DNA of 64,000 bases from Schistocerca nitens (lineage: Eukaryota > Arthropoda > Insecta > Orthoptera > Acrididae). Positions 11,700-22,324 of this stretch are shown here, one piece after another. Within the stretch, counting starts at the first letter, position 1. The number at the start of each line of letters is the position of its first letter. The notes beneath the pieces are model-generated. The model saw only the letters and a list, made by a program, of their open reading frames with translations, had not been told where the DNA came from and made no database searches. The stretch is from contig NC_064622.1 in assembly GCF_023898315.1 (NCBI RefSeq), positions 162,956,178-163,020,177 of the forward strand. Direction: 5' to 3'. The position numbers were made by a program, and so were the translations under genes.

Positions 11700-12440
11700 A
11701 GTTATGTATATGTGACGTAGATGTACAGACAAACAAATGACTACAATTTCGTAAAAATTGGGTGATATTCTTGAGAGAAAGAGCTTCACCAATGGAGCAA
11801 GTAAATAGCGTGTTGACCCATCTCTGGTCCTCGTGCAAGCAGTTATTCGGCTTGGCATTGATTGACGGAGTTGTTGGATGTCCTCCTAAGCGATACCGTG
11901 CTAAATTCTGTCAGACTGGCTCTTTAGATCGTCAAAATCCCTACCTGTTTGCAGGGCGCTTTCACAGCAGGACCTCTTTGCTTTTCATCTGCGGCACCCC
12001 AGCAACACAGCGGTACGTCGACGATATTCTACGCCCCCTTCATGTTGTGGCCATGCTGAACTTACATTTCGACAAGATAGTGACCGTCCGCACACGGCGA
12101 GAATTTCTGCTGTTTGTCTTCGTGCCTGCCAAACCCTCCATTGGCCAGTAGAGTCGTCAGATCTCTCGCCAGTTGAGAACGTTTAGAGCATTATCGGCAG
12201 GGCCTTCCAACCAGTTCGCGATTTTGACGATCTATCGCGCCAGTTGGACAGGATCTGGCACGATGTCCCTCAGGAGGACTTACAACAACTCTATCTTTCA
12301 ATCCCAAACCAGAGGTGGATTGCTCAATTTGTAAAGTTCTTTCTCTTGACTAAATCATCCAATTTTTCTGAAACTGTAATCATTTATTTGTCTGTATATG
12401 TATATCACATCTACAGATTTCAGTCCCATTGGGATAAAAC
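11700..12440. mobile_element. Inverted pair of Tc1-like transposon 3' ends
   Basis: The plus-strand half (about 11950-12440) encodes a decayed Tc1-like C-terminus. It includes YVDDILRP, a DSDRPHTARIS segment where the second catalytic Asp lies, and LSPVENV with the third catalytic Glu, then DRIWHDVPQEDLQQLYLSIP. The minus-strand half (about 11700-11945) repeats the last segment in reverse, ending MPSRITACTRTRDG. The two halves share GTCCCTCAGGAGGAC-type sequence and converge on AT-rich tails (CACATCTAC.. / ..GTAGATGT). The product is a foldback of two 3' ends with no complete transposase. Stops and frameshifts rule out function. Confidence 0.6.
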
Positions 12441-12669
12441 CTTTATGGTGCGTCTTTGTCTTGTGTTAATGTGTAAGACGATGATTAAAAAATATATGAA
12501 AAGACTACACTCGAAATTTCGACGTAACTTCTTTCACATGACGAGAAGAACTACACAAATCCGCGAATTCCTCCCCTACGGTAAATGCATTTTTAGTGTG
12601 GTGCCATCAGCTTCCATACTTAGATTACTAATGGAGCCACTTTAAGGCCCATTGTGGACCTCGAAGTCT

Positions 12670-13150
12670 ATGACGTATGGCGGCTAGAATCATCACGCGC
12701 TACGAACAGTTCCTTCGATGGCAGTCCTCGACAGTCTGGACGAATTGTGAGGTTCTCTTTGTCACAAAGGACCACATCGTAACTTTCGCTGTCTGCTTGG
12801 TATTTCAGTGAGGAAGAAATTCAGAGTTGGTGGTTTATCGACTAGCGACGAAGAAATATATGTTGAAATTACTAGAAGGAAAAAGAACACAAACGAATGA
12901 AACCTACGAAGAAAATGGACAAGTGCAAGACATACAGTCAGCCGAATGGACGGTAGATGAAAAAAGGAAGTTGTTTCCTCGATTCTAAAAAATATCACCG
13001 AGACGACGACCGTCTGGATAGTGAGTAGGCCAGCGTTAGAAGCTGCCTTGTGCATGTGGTGCCTTTCAGCTTGCAAATATGGAGTGGACACACCTGTCCA
13101 AGATGACAACAACCGTATTGACAGGCTGCACACATAAGATTGACGAACAG
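12670..13150 (+). repeat. Unclassified interspersed repeat, copy 1
   Basis: This segment is related, at moderate divergence by eye, to 21950-23045. Shared blocks include GAATCATC.CGC.CTACGAA, AATTACTAGAAG, GAAGTTGTTT.CTCGATTC and GTGGTGC at corresponding spacing. No coding motif is visible and its class is unknown. Confidence 0.5.
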
Positions 13151-14382
13151 TAAAGCACATTTGGTCTGGCCTGATAAATCAGCCTATCGGAATTCTGTAG
13201 GGCAGTAGTATTCAACCTGGTGCGCCCTAAATGACCGCCCGGGTCGCCGTACGTTTATTTCGCAGTTTGTGTACATTTGTTTCGAAGTTTGTGGCGAAGA
13301 AGACAATTGTCGGAAGTTTTATTTTTGGTGCCACGGAGGAATTTCACTTTAGATGTCGCCCAGCTTGCGTAAGCTGTTAAAGGCGAAAAGTCACGCGTTA
13401 CACTTAGCACCAGCAATGACTGTTGTGTTTTCACGCAGATTTAATTATATCGTGACTTTCTTACAGAACTGATAAAGGTGATAAACTGCAGAAAAGCTTT
13501 TAAATTTGTCAGGTGTGAGAAAAAACCGACAACTTGCTGAGGATAGTAAGGAAATTGATAATGGAGATAGGAAACGATTGCGGAACTAATTCTGCCGTGT
13601 GCTACTCCTACGGTGTCCATTACGCTTGGAGAGTCTATCGTGAAACAGGTTTTCACTATTCCTTTATTGTCGCTTCAATTAGTCGTCGAATTCAAGACTT
13701 AGGAGAACTTCCTGAACAAATTGTAGAGGCAATACTGTCGGAGGAACATCCAAAACACCGCTACAGTTGTAGCTCGCTGGTAATACACCGCGTCTTGCAC
13801 TCGTCCACCGCACGAAGTTGTAACACCTGATGATGGGCTATAAGAGCCAGAAACCAGTTGTGTTGTAAATAAAAGAACTATACAACTTAGCGGTGTTTTC
13901 GACCTCGGGGAAATCGTAGAAGGGTTTTGGTTTGCAGCTTGATGAGGCCTTATCATATCTGAGATTTGAGCTCAGTTCCCATGCTTGCAGAAAAATAATA
14001 ATGAATTAAGGATGGGTCCGCCTTTTTTCAACTACACAAATTGTTTTATTTTATCACCCAAATATGTCTCACCACATTTGTGGCATCCTCAGTGTTTTTT
14101 TTCATTATTTTTCCTGAAATACATACATACAACTTATATTTAGGTTATGGAACATGATACACCAGATTTTGTTGTTATTTAAATTGTATGTGCACTTTAC
14201 CTGTTATTTTACATTGTGTGTGTCCTGTGGCTGCCAGCCAAAATCAGCCACTCAAGAGAAGAAAATTACCACACCCAGAAAGCTACCACACAGGGAAAAA
14301 AAGTTATCAAAGACCAAACAGTGATATGTAACAAAAGACTATTCAGCACTCTAAACGAATTATTGGACAACGCAAAATAAAG
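13151..14382. other. No gene; contains a CTGATGA..GAAA motif
   Basis: No supported ORF. At 13827-13860 the plus strand has CTGATGA, a short GGCT/AGCC hairpin, then GAAACCAGTTG, followed by AATAAA at about 13867. The order resembles a hammerhead core; see the findings. Confidence 0.35.
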
Positions 14383-14394
14383 AATCCACAACAA

Positions 14395-14584
14395 GCCGGC
14401 CGATGTGGCCGAGCGGTTCTAGGCGCTTCAGTCTGGAACTGCGCGACCGTTACGGTCGCAGGTTCGAATCCTGCCTCGGGCATGGATGTGTGTGATGTCC
14501 TTGGGTTAGTTAGGTTTAAGTGGTTCTAAGTTATAGGAGACTGATGACCTCAGAAATTAAGTCCCATAGTGCTCAGACCATTTG
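14395..14584 (+). mobile_element. SINE-A copy
   Basis: Full head (GATGTGGCCGAGCGGTTCTA, B box GGTTCGAATCC) and full body. Flanked by 12-bp TSDs with one mismatch, AATCCACAACAA (14383-14394) and AATCCACGACAA (14585-14596). Confidence 0.94.
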
Positions 14585-14596
14585 AATCCACGACAA

Positions 14597-15700
14597 ACCA
14601 AAACAAAACAGTAAACAAAAGACAGTCGGAAGCGCATCAGAGACGTAAATTTGTGCACTGAAACGTGTCGAAGCTACAGCAACATAACAGGAAGTAGTAT
14701 TTAGAAACGAACGGGAGAAAACGAGAGTAAACATTATCAAAATACAAAACGCAGTTAATGAATATACAAACTACACAAAATAGTTCGCCGGACCTCAGCT
14801 TCACAAAACTTTTATCGATGTCCACAGGCTCAGCTCAACTAAACAAAAACTCGTTTGATACATATAAAACAAACTTGCCACAGTTAAGGAATAGGAAAAT
14901 ACTACAATACGAAGTAACGAAAATATCTGTGCTGAATAGTGAACGGCTTCATAACAGAAAATAAAATTCAATCGGCTCCCTGTGTTGGTGTGTACTGATG
15001 GTGCGCGATCCATGATGGGGCGTTACAGTGGTCTACAAGTACTCGTCCCCAACAACGATCCTGATATTATGTGGACCCACTGATTATTTATAGAGAAACA
15101 ATTGCTTCACAACATTTGAGCCTTGATCTGAATGAAGTACTGCAAACTGGCATAAACGAGACTAACTTCATTAAAACTCGTCCTCAGAAGGGTTGATTTT
15201 TTTAGACAAATGTGTCACGATGTGGGGGCTCTCTTATTTTAGACCAGCACTACAGGGGGAAATGTATTACAGCGCATTTCTGAACTTATGAGAGAAATCT
15301 CTTCTGACCTAGAAGAAGAAATTCATATGAGTGCTAAGTGCTTTCTAGACATTGAATTTGAACTCACTGAATAAGTCTCTGCAATGAAGGGAAACCCATT
15401 TCATTCAGCTTATTGACGGGGTTTCGGCCTTCAAAAAGAAGCTGCTTCTTTCGAAAAGAAAAATGAACGACGAAAGAGAAATGGCCTGTTTTCCCTGTTC
15501 GCAGCATTTTATGAACGACAAAGAGATACGCCTTGCTACAGATATTTTTTCTGTACTTGAAGTACATTTACCTGAACTTCAGAACTGCAGAAGAGTCTGT
15601 TTCAATTTATCCAGGTCCCATAACCTTAAATTCCGATCTTCTAGCAGTTTCTTCAGTTTTAATCAACAGTTCATAACAAATAAACTGCGGTCAGAGTTCA
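14597..15700. other. No gene recognised
   Basis: AT-rich sequence with only short uninformative open frames on both strands. Confidence 0.4.
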
Positions 15701-15714
15701 GAGGTTGGAGAGGG

Positions 15715-17719
15715 TTTCAGAGGGTGCATTAGGGAACGATTGACAAGAATAGGGGAAAGAAATACAGTAGAAGAAGAAGGGTAGCTTTGATAGATGAAAT
15801 AGTGAAGGCAGCAGAGGATCAAGTAGGTAAAAAGACGAAGGCTAGTAGAAATCATTGTCTAACAGAAGAGATATTGAATTAATTGACGAGAGCAGAAAAT
15901 ACAAAAATGCCGCAAATGAAGCAGGCGAAAAGGAATACAAACGTTTCAAAAATGAGACATACAGGAAGAGGAAAATGGCTAAGCAGGACAAATGTAAGGA
16001 TGTAGAGGCGCATATCACTTGCAGTAATATAGAAACTGCCTACAGGAAAATTAAAGGGACCTTTGGAGAAAAGAGGGCCACTTGTATGAATATCAAGAGG
16101 TCAGATGAGAAACCAGTCCTAAACATAAAAGGAGAAACAGAAAGGTGGAAGGAGTATATAGAGGATCTATACAAGGGCGATGTACTTTAGGGCAATATTA
16201 TGGAAATGGAAGAGGACGTAGATGAAGATGAAATGGGAGATATGATACAGCGGGAAGAGTTTGACAGAGCACTGAAAGACCTAAGTCGAAACAAGGCCCC
16301 GGGAGTAGACAACATTCCATTAGAACTACTGACAGCCTTGGGAAAACCAGCCCTGACAAAACTCTACCATCTGGTGAGCAAGACGTATGAGACAGGCGGA
16401 ATACCCTCCAATCCCAAAGAAAACAGGTGTTGAAAGGTGTGAAAACTACCGAACTGTCAGTTTTGTAAGTCACGGCTGCAAAATACTAACACGAATTCCT
16501 TACAGACGAACTGGTAGAAGCCGACGTCGGGGAAGATCAGTTTGGATTCGGTAGAAATGTTGGAACACGCTAGCCAATACTGACCCTACGACTCATCTCG
16601 GAAGATAGGTTAAGGAAAGGCAAACCTACGTTTCTAGCATTTGTAGACTTAGAGAAAGCTTTGACAATGTTGACGGGAAAACTCTCATTCAAATGCTGAA
16701 GTTGGCAGGGGTAAAATACAGCGAATCGAAGTTTATTTACAATTCGTACAGAAACCAGATGGCAGTTACATGAGTCGAGGGGCATGAAAGGGAAGCAGTG
16801 CTTGGGAAGGGAGTGAGACAGGGTTGCAGACTATCTCCGATGTTATTCGATCTGTATATTGAGCAAGCAGTAAAGGAAACAACAGAAATATTTGGAGTAG
16901 GAATTAAAATCCATGGAGGAGAAATAAAAACTTTGAGGTTCGCCTATAACATAGTAATTCTGTCAGTGACAGCAAAGGGCCTGGAAGAGCAGCAGAACGG
17001 AATGGACAGTGTCTTGAAAGGAGGAGGTAAGATGAACATCAACAAAAGCAAAACGAGGATAATGGAATGTAGTCGAATTAAATCAGGTGATACTTAGGGA
17101 GTTACATTGGGAAATGAGAGACTTAAAGTAGTAGATGAGTTTTACTATTTGGGAGCAAAGTAACCGATGATGGTCGAAGTAGAGAGGATATAAAATGTAG
17201 ATTGGCTCGGGCAAGGAAAGCATTTCTGAAAAAGAGAAATTTGTTAACATCGAGTATAGACTTAACCGTCACGAATTATTTTCTGAAAGTATTTGTATGG
17301 AGTGCACCTATGTATGGAAGTGATACATGGACAATAAATAGTTTAGACAAGAAGAGAATGGAAGCTTTTGAAATGTGGTGCTACAGAAGAATGCTGAAGA
17401 TCAGATAGGTAGATCACGTAACTAATGAGGAGATAGTGAACAGAACTGGGGAGAAAAGGAATTTGTGGCAGAACTTAACTAGAAGTGATGAGTGGTTGTA
17501 CACATTCTGAGGCATCAAGGGATCACCAATTTATTATTGGAGGGAAGCGTGGAGTGTAAAAATTGCAGAGGGAGACCAAGAGATGAATACAGTAAGCAGA
17601 TACAGAAGGATGTAGGCTGCAGTAGTTACCCGGTGATGAAGAGGGATGCACAGGATAGAATAGCATGGAGAGCTGCAAGAAACCAGTCTCTGGACTGAAG
17701 ACCACAACTGCAACAACTG
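15715..17719 (+). mobile_element. RTE-like LINE, reverse transcriptase pseudogene
   Basis: A long but broken ORF2 with its endonuclease end missing. In order there are: a Lys-rich linker frame (15855-16190, ...KERGEKRATC-like region and ERWKEYIEDLYKGD), the RT entry segment EEFDRALKDLSRNKAPGVDN (16250-16320), QFGFGRNVGTR-like fingers, LAFVDLEKALTMLT-type palm, KGVRQGCRLSPMLFDLYIEQ (16805-16870), a degraded active site (RFAYNIVILS in place of the usual RFADD), then SETWTINSL-type thumb and AWRAARNQSLD at the end (17698). The 3' tail is AAC-rich (17701-17719). Multiple stops and the lost Asp-Asp pair show that the copy is inactive. Confidence 0.88.
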
Positions 17720-19049
17720 CAGAAAGGGAGGAGCTGATGGAATTTTCATTAGAGTCTTCACTACAAGTGACGTTTTCATCAGTGACAACAATGTGATATT
17801 CAGCAAGGAAATAGTTTCAAAACTGAGCAAGAATGTGCTGAAGGTATTAATTCCTTTTGCAACCTCGTATCTTCTGGATTTAAAACCAAGTACAGATCAA
17901 GACCTCGTGTGGAGAATGAATGAGGGTACCTGTATCTTATTTAGTGCCAAGACTTGACAAGTTGTGTGAAAGGAAGCAAGATGAAGTGTCACATGGAGGT
18001 GAATAATACTTTTTTCATAACTTATTTTATTAATTATTTCAATTTTTACAAGGTATCCGAAAGAGGAGCCACGGAAACAACATAGTTGGTCAGGGGAGCC
18101 ACGAAATGAAAATGGTTGAAGACCATGATCATAGAAAATCTCTTGTAATAGTAGCCATCGATATTCATGCGGCTTTGTAGCTCTGCATCTACTCATGATG
18201 AGGGGCCTTAGATCAATTTGAAATGCGTGCAATAATTTGTGGACTCTCGTCCTCGCCGAATGTCGCATTATCAAGATTGGAGGCGGAGGTACACGGTGTC
18301 AATGAGTGTCTCTTTCGTGCTGAATGTTTCTTTCCCCGGTCTGCTCACTTAGACGGAGCTACCTCGCGAAGGAACGGTGCAATTATGCGCAAAGATACAG
18401 AACAGACTGGACAACCCTGCCCCGCCCCCATCCCCTCTCCTCCACTGTCTCTGTCAGCAGTGTAAACAACTGAAGTTAGTGTGACGCTAATAATTGTCAG
18501 CCATTTTCTACTGAATGACTGTTCTTTGTCCGTAAAAGCTGATTGCCTGTTAGCTCAAGTACACGCGTTTATCGTACCAGTCAGACCGATAGTGTGAACG
18601 CAGTATTCGACCATGTCTGCGACCTTTGTAATCGTAGGCGCAATTACTGTCACAGTGAAGCGTTAACATGTTATTCAACGAGGGAGAAGGCAAACCGAGG
18701 GTATCAAAAAGGAAAAAAAGGCACGGTGATTATAATTAAAAAACTTGGTCGTGTTTGCGTCAGCGCCGATCCGAACTCGGCTCCGTCCGGTCTCTGTGAT
18801 ATTTGTGCCGACGATTACATCCTGTACCACCGGAGCGGTTTCACAAAATTAAACTGTCCGCAAACAGTTTGATTGTAAAAGTGCGAGTCACCGAATGTTT
18901 ACACTTCCATGTCGTAGCTGGGACTCTGGCGTTTAATAAAAGCGCCGTTTAATTTCCTGCCAAACTTTCATGTCACATGCGCAGTTCCAAACTTTCTGGT
19001 TTAGGCAGACAATATTGTACCGCAGACTGTCGTACATCTGGCTCACATA
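17720..19049. other. No gene supported
   Basis: Open frames at 18223-18465 and 18543-18872 have no recognised domain. A C-rich segment sits at about 18415-18450. Confidence 0.4.
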
Positions 19050-20471
19050 CACTCCTGGAAATTGAAATAAGAACACCGTGAATTCATTGTCCCAGGAAGG
19101 GGAAACTTTATTGACACATTCCTGGGGTCAGATACATCACATGATCACACTGACAGAACCACAGGCACATAGACACAGGCAACAGAGCATGCACAATGTC
19201 GGCACTAGTACAGTGTATATCCACCTTTCGCAGCAATGCAGGCTGCTATTCTCCCATGGAGACGATCGTAGAGATGCTGGATGTAGTCCTGTGGAACGGC
19301 TTGCCATGCCATTTCCACCTGGCGCCTCAGTTGGACCAGCGTTCGTGCTGGACGTGCAGACCGCGTGAGACGACGCTTCATCCAGTCCCAAACATGCTCA
19401 ATGGGGGACAGATCCGGAGATCTTGCTGGCCAGGGTAGTTGACTTACACCTTCTAGAGCACGTTGGGTGGCACGGGATACATGCGGACGTGCATTGTCCT
19501 GTTGGAACAGCAAGTTCCCTTGCCGGTCTAGGAATGGTAGAACGATGGGTTCGATGACGGTTTGGATGTACCGTGCACTATTCAGTGTCCCCTCGACGAT
19601 CACCAGTGGTGTACGGCCAGTGTAGGAGATCGCTCCCCACACCATGATGCCGGGTGTTGGCCCTGTGTGCCTCGGTCGTATGCAGTCCTGATTGTGGCGC
19701 TCACCTGCACGGCGCCAAACACGCATACGACCATCATTGGCACCAAGGCAGAAGCGACTCTCATCGCTGAAGACGACACGTCTCCATTCGTCCCTCCATT
19801 CACGCCTGTCGCGACACCACTGGAGGCGGGCTGCACGATGTTGGGGCGTGAGCGGAAGACGGCCTAACGGTGTGCGGGACCGTAGCCCAGCTTCATGGAG
19901 ACGGTTGCGAATGGTCCTCGCCGATACTCCAGGAGCAACAGTGTCCCTAATTTGCTGGGAAGTGGCGGTGCGGTCCCCTACGACACTGCGTAGGATCCTA
20001 CGGTCTTGGCGTGCATCCGTGCGTCGCTGCGGTCCGGTCCCAGGTCGACGGGCACGTGCACCTTCCGCCGACCACTGGCGACAACATCGATGTACTGTGG
20101 AGACCTCACGCCGCACGTGTTGTGCAATTCGGCGATACGTCCACCCGGCCTCCCGCATGCCCACTATACGCCCTCGCTCAAAGTCCGTCAACTGCACATA
20201 CGGTTCACGTCCACGCTGTCGCGGCATGCTACCAGTGTTAAAGACTGCGATGGAGCTCCGTATGCCACGGCAAACTGGCTGACACTGACGGCGGCGGTAC
20301 ACAAATGCTGCGCAGCTAGCGCCATTCGACGGCCAACACCGCGGTTCCTGGTGTGTCCACTGTGCCGTGCGTGTGATCATTGCTTGTACAGCCCTCTCGC
20401 AGTGTCCGGAGCAAGTATGGTGGGTCTGACACACCGGTGTCAATGTGTTCTTTTTTCCATTTCCAGGAGTG
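19050..20471 (-). mobile_element. Complete Tc1-like DNA transposon
   Basis: The element is 1422 bp. Its terminal inverted repeats are about 27 bp, beginning CACTCCTGGAAAT at both ends, with two mismatches between left (19050-19076) and right (20445-20471). The target dinucleotide TA is present on both sides (19048-19049 and 20472-20473). It carries one intact transposase on the minus strand (19205-20227). The intact frame and well-matched ends make it the youngest-looking Tc1 copy in the window and a candidate for recent activity. Confidence 0.93.
19205..20227 (-). CDS. Tc1-like transposase, 340 aa, uninterrupted
   Basis: Tc1-family transposases bind the element's terminal repeats, cut at TA and reinsert by a DDE reaction in the nucleus. 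Residues about 12-60 form the first helix-turn-helix (LTDFERGRIVGMREAGWTYR) and about 65-115 the second (RRILRSVVGD.., ARTIRNRLHEAG). The catalytic triad is D155 in VVFSDESRF, D244 in FQQDNARPH and E277 in LSPIEHVWDW. By my count 32 residues lie between D244 and E277, where 34 is usual for Tc1. The length matches the family. The Met at 20227 is preferred because the longer frame, to 20536, runs out through the right terminal repeat. The stop is TAG at 19205-19207. Whether it is transcribed is unknown. Confidence 0.9.
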   Translation of the reverse strand: MPRQRGREPYVQLTDFERGRIVGMREAGWTYRRIAQHVRREVSTVHRCCRQWSAEGARARRPGTGPQRRTDARQDRRILRSVVGDRTATSQQIRDTVAPGVSARTIRNRLHEAGLRSRTPLGRLPLTPQHRAARLQWCRDRREWRDEWRRVVFSDESRFCLGANDGRMRVWRRAGERHNQDCIRPRHTGPTPGIMVWGAISYTGRTPLVIVEGTLNSARYIQTVIEPIVLPFLDRQGNLLFQQDNARPHVSRATQRALEGVSQLPWPARSPDLSPIEHVWDWMKRRLTRSARPARTLVQLRRQVEMAWQAVPQDYIQHLYDRLHGRIAACIAAKGGYTLY

Positions 20472-20487
20472 TAGTTGTGCATTATAA

Positions 20488-21728
20488 AAGGTCCAGTCAC
20501 AGCAACGTGGCAGCGCTGGCAGTGGAGGGTATACAAAGCGTATCGGGGGAAGCGGAAAACAGTGCAGTCGTTGTCGTAATGACGAAATTGAGCTATTTAT
20601 CTGACGACAAGGAGGGCGTGATCATTGGCTTTCGGGCCAAGGGTGGAAGCATTTCCGAAACGGCTAAGTATGTGAACTGTTCGCATGCCACTTTCGTTAA
20701 AGTATACTGTGCGTGGCAAAAAGGTGCTATCAAAAGCTGGCACCGAGACAACAGTAGTACACTTTGGGCCGTAGGTGACAGGGGTGAATGACGGATGCGC
20801 AGATGTGTACGGGCGAATAGACGTGCAACTGAAACTTCCTGGCAGATTAAAACTGTGTGCCGGACCGAGACTCGAACTCGGGACCTTTGCCTTTCGCGGG
20901 CAAGTGCTCTACCAACTGAGCTACCCAAGCACGACTCACGCCCCGTCCTCACAGCTTCACTTCTGCCAGTACCTCGTCACCTACCTTCCAAACCTTACAG
21001 AAGCTCTCCTAAGCCATGTCTCCGCAATATCCTTTCTTTCAGGAGTGCTAGTTCCGCATGGTTCGCAGGAGAGCTTCTGTAAGGTTTGGAAGGTAGGAGA
21101 CGAGGTACTGGCAGAAGTAAAGCTGTGGGGACGGGGCGTGAGTCGCGCTTGGGTAGCTCAGTTGGTAGAGCACTTGCCCGCGAAAGGCAAAGGTCCCGAG
21201 TTCGAGTCTCGGTCAGGCACACAGTTTTAATCTGCCAGGAAGTTTGGTATCAACGCACACTCCGCTGCAGAGTGAAAATCTCATTCCTTGGGTGATCTCG
21301 TCATTCTAGAAGGCACAATGGATCAACAAAAGCACGCATCTATACTTGGGGACCATAGACCACTACATGCAGTTTATTTTACCTCGACCGCATGGAATCC
21401 ACCAGGACGACAATGCAACCTGTCACACAGCTCACAGTGTACGTGCGTAGTTCGAAGAGCATCGGGATGAGCTAACCGTACTCCCCTGGAACCAGACTCT
21501 CAATCGAGACTGTGGGACCACGTCGATCGGACTGTTCGCGCCATGGATCCTCAACTGAGAAACTTAAGCAAGCCGATCACGGCAGTGGAGTCTGCATGGC
21601 TGCTCAACGCTGTCTGTATCTTCCAGAACCTCACTGACTCTCTTCCTGCACGTCTCGCAACGGTCTGAGTTGCAAAACATGGTTATTCAGACTTCTGACA
21701 GGTAGTCACATTAACGTGACTGGACAGT
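20488..21728 (+). mobile_element. Tc1-like transposon, gutted by foldback insertion
   Basis: The ends are inverted repeats: left GTCCAGTCACAGCAACGTGG (from 20491), right ending CATTAACGTGACTGGAC (to 21725). The N-terminal half of a transposase is readable from 20581 (LSYLSDDKEGVIIGFRAKGG, then ETAKYVNCSHATFVKVY) and stops near 20830, where the foldback element begins. After the foldback the C-terminal part resumes at about 21290 (LGDLVILEGTMDQQKHASIL), with degraded DDNATCHTAHS and AWLLNAV-like blocks. The segment that would carry the second helix-turn-helix and first catalytic Asp is missing. It abuts the 19050-20471 element with only about 15 bp between. Confidence 0.75.
20832..21289. mobile_element. 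Head-to-head tRNA foldback element (full-length palindrome)
   Basis: Two 179-bp arms (20832-21010 and 21067-21245) are near-perfect inverted copies around a 56-bp loop. Each arm carries a tRNA-like sequence. The right arm reads GGGTAGCTCAGTTGGTAGAG (D-arm/A box), then TTGCC-CGCGAAA-GGCAA (anticodon-like stem and loop) and GTTCGAGTCTC (B box). The left arm holds the same on the minus strand. A non-palindromic 3' extension (about 21246-21289) contains GCACACTCCGCTGCAGAGTG. The acceptor stem does not pair well, so I do not call functional tRNA genes. It sits in a Tc1-like element without a visible target duplication. Confidence 0.85.
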
Positions 21729-21949
21729 GCAAATAGCACTTGTGGTGCTTTCTATATGATAAAACGGGGGTTAGTGTGACTTACTTTAAATATTTGTAAT
21801 CGTTCTATATTATTTATTATGAAAAATTTATGATGAAAAATTTGAAGAGTTCTCCAGTCGCAAAAAGGGTCTATTTACCGTAATTTATATGGTTCAAAAA
21901 GCCACCTTTACCTCTACTATTGGTTTTCGCCGTCTTTTCTGTAGGAAGC
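21729..21949. other. AT-rich, no feature
   Basis: Short AT-rich spacer between the Tc1-like element and the unclassified repeat. Nothing is supported. Confidence 0.4.
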
Positions 21950-22154
21950 CTGGAATCATCGTGCACTACGAATATCCCTTTACGTGAAAATTTTCATCAG
22001 TTTTGATCAATCCTTTGTTACAGTTTGTCTTTTAGAATGGCACCACAGCTTCCACTATCTACACGATATCTCAATGAAATAAAGTATCCAGAATTGATGC
22101 TTTCGCAGCTAGCAGTGGAGAGACGTTTATTGGGAATTACTAGAAGAAACAGAA

Positions 22155-22158
<4 letters not shown>

Positions 22159-22237
<79 letters not shown>
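22159..22237 (+). repeat. (GT)n(GA)n microsatellite
   Basis: About 26 bp of GT repeats run directly into about 50 bp of GA repeats, located in the tail of the SINE-B copy. Confidence 0.97.
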
Positions 22238-22241
<4 letters not shown>

Positions 22242-22324
22242 TTCGTAAGAGACCAAACTGCTGAGGTCATCGGTCCCTAGACTTACACACTACTGAAACT
22301 AACTTATGCTAATAACAACACACA

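Noticed and set aside
20228..20536. N-terminal extension of the Tc1 transposase to 443 codons.
   Set aside because: The extension crosses the element's right terminal repeat and its flank; the Met at 20227 gives the usual length.
21151..21222. Possible functional tRNA gene (A box, anticodon-like loop, B box).
   Set aside because: The acceptor strands do not pair well, base 33 is not T, and it is one arm of a repeated foldback element; treated as a tRNA-like part of a retroposon. The same applies to 36520-36595 and 56154-56231.
22159..22237. CRISPR-like array from repeated units.
   Set aside because: It is a simple dinucleotide microsatellite; no spaced repeats of CRISPR type occur anywhere in the window, and the genome is animal.
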